From NCBI RefSeq assembly GCF_900079775.1, contig NZ_LT556034.1, positions 229,943 to 293,942 of the forward strand: a stretch of 64,000 bases of DNA, written 5' to 3'. The translations under genes were made by a program, and so were the position numbers. The DNA is from Leyella lascolaii. GTDB taxonomy: Bacteria > Bacteroidota > Bacteroidia > Bacteroidales > Bacteroidaceae. A model generated the notes under the pieces. That model searched no databases and was not told the DNA's origin. It saw only the letters and a list, made by a program, of their open reading frames with translations. This document shows positions 63,873-64,000 of this stretch, piece after piece; within the stretch, counting starts at the first letter, position 1; each line of letters starts with the position of its first letter.

Positions 63873-64000
63873 AAAAATCTCTCTCCTGATTTGATTTAAA
63901 TAATTAAAAAATGTTTATTCTTTTGTTTCGTGATGTACCTGTGTGTAGCGTAGTGTTATCCCTCCGCTTCGTCTTTGTAGGGCGTCCGTTGTTCTTTTTC
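63873..64000 (-). promoter_or_regulatory. Conserved susC leader, copy 2
   Basis: Identical over all 128 visible bases to 2991-3118; the window ends before the end of identity can be seen. Same RBS-like GGAGAGAG. The promoter must lie further right, outside the window. Confidence 0.75.

Overview
This window looks like chromosomal DNA of a gut-type Bacteroidales bacterium, most likely Muribaculaceae or a close relative such as Prevotellaceae; the family is an inference. Supporting signs are two SusC-type TonB receptors with a SusD partner, two GH92 and one GH78 glycosidases, a BspA-like leucine-rich protein, short Gly/basic C-terminal tails that resemble type IX secretion tails, and many promoters of the Bacteroidota form TTTG-N19-21-TAnnTTTG. 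I see no phage, insertion sequence, integrase or CRISPR array.

Layout. 1-8159 (minus): SusC-like receptor cut by the window edge, GH92 glycosidase, polynucleotide phosphorylase. 8.5-15.6 kb: BspA-like protein, SGNH hydrolase and alpha/beta hydrolase (plus), then an S41 protease (minus). 16.1-22.0 kb: tRNA-Asn and the rimP-nusA-infB operon. 22.3-32.1 kb: CotH-like protein, then sufB, a small outer-membrane barrel gene, sufC, sufD, sufS and a TPR/HTH sensor-regulator. 32.2-41.4 kb: three large secreted proteins (MAM-like/Fn3 protein, metallophosphoesterase, second GH92). 41.5-48.1 kb: a small minus-strand ORF, rnhB, WYL regulator, a two-domain esterase divergent from an AraC regulator, a DUF3109 gene and ung. 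48.9-64 kb (minus): gpmI, GH78 rhamnosidase, a glycine-rich protein, M6 metalloprotease, and a susC-susD-lipoprotein operon.

How the genes fit together. Exported hydrolases (GH92, GH78, esterases, M6 protease, metallophosphoesterase) and SusC/D uptake systems suit life on host or plant glycans and proteins. Between them lie core housekeeping genes for RNA decay, translation, Fe-S assembly, glycolysis and repair.

The most unusual part is noncoding. Six arrays of imperfect repeats with a strict period of about 22 nt (two DNA turns) fill five separate intergenic gaps (A 11.9-12.2, B 16.57-16.71, F 16.93-17.13, C 23.8-24.0, D 35.5-35.7, E 43.76-43.89 kb). Five of the six share a quasi-palindromic core. 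Arrays B and C are also each followed by a related element of about 68 nt. A second family (palindromes built on AGACGCAA..TTGCGTCT) forms a 178-nt tandem at 48.2-48.7 kb with an inverted single copy at 54.4 kb. A third, with TTACCTT/AAGGTAA palindromes carrying promoter -7 boxes, precedes the S41 protease. The two susC genes, 61 kb apart, share an identical 128-bp leader.
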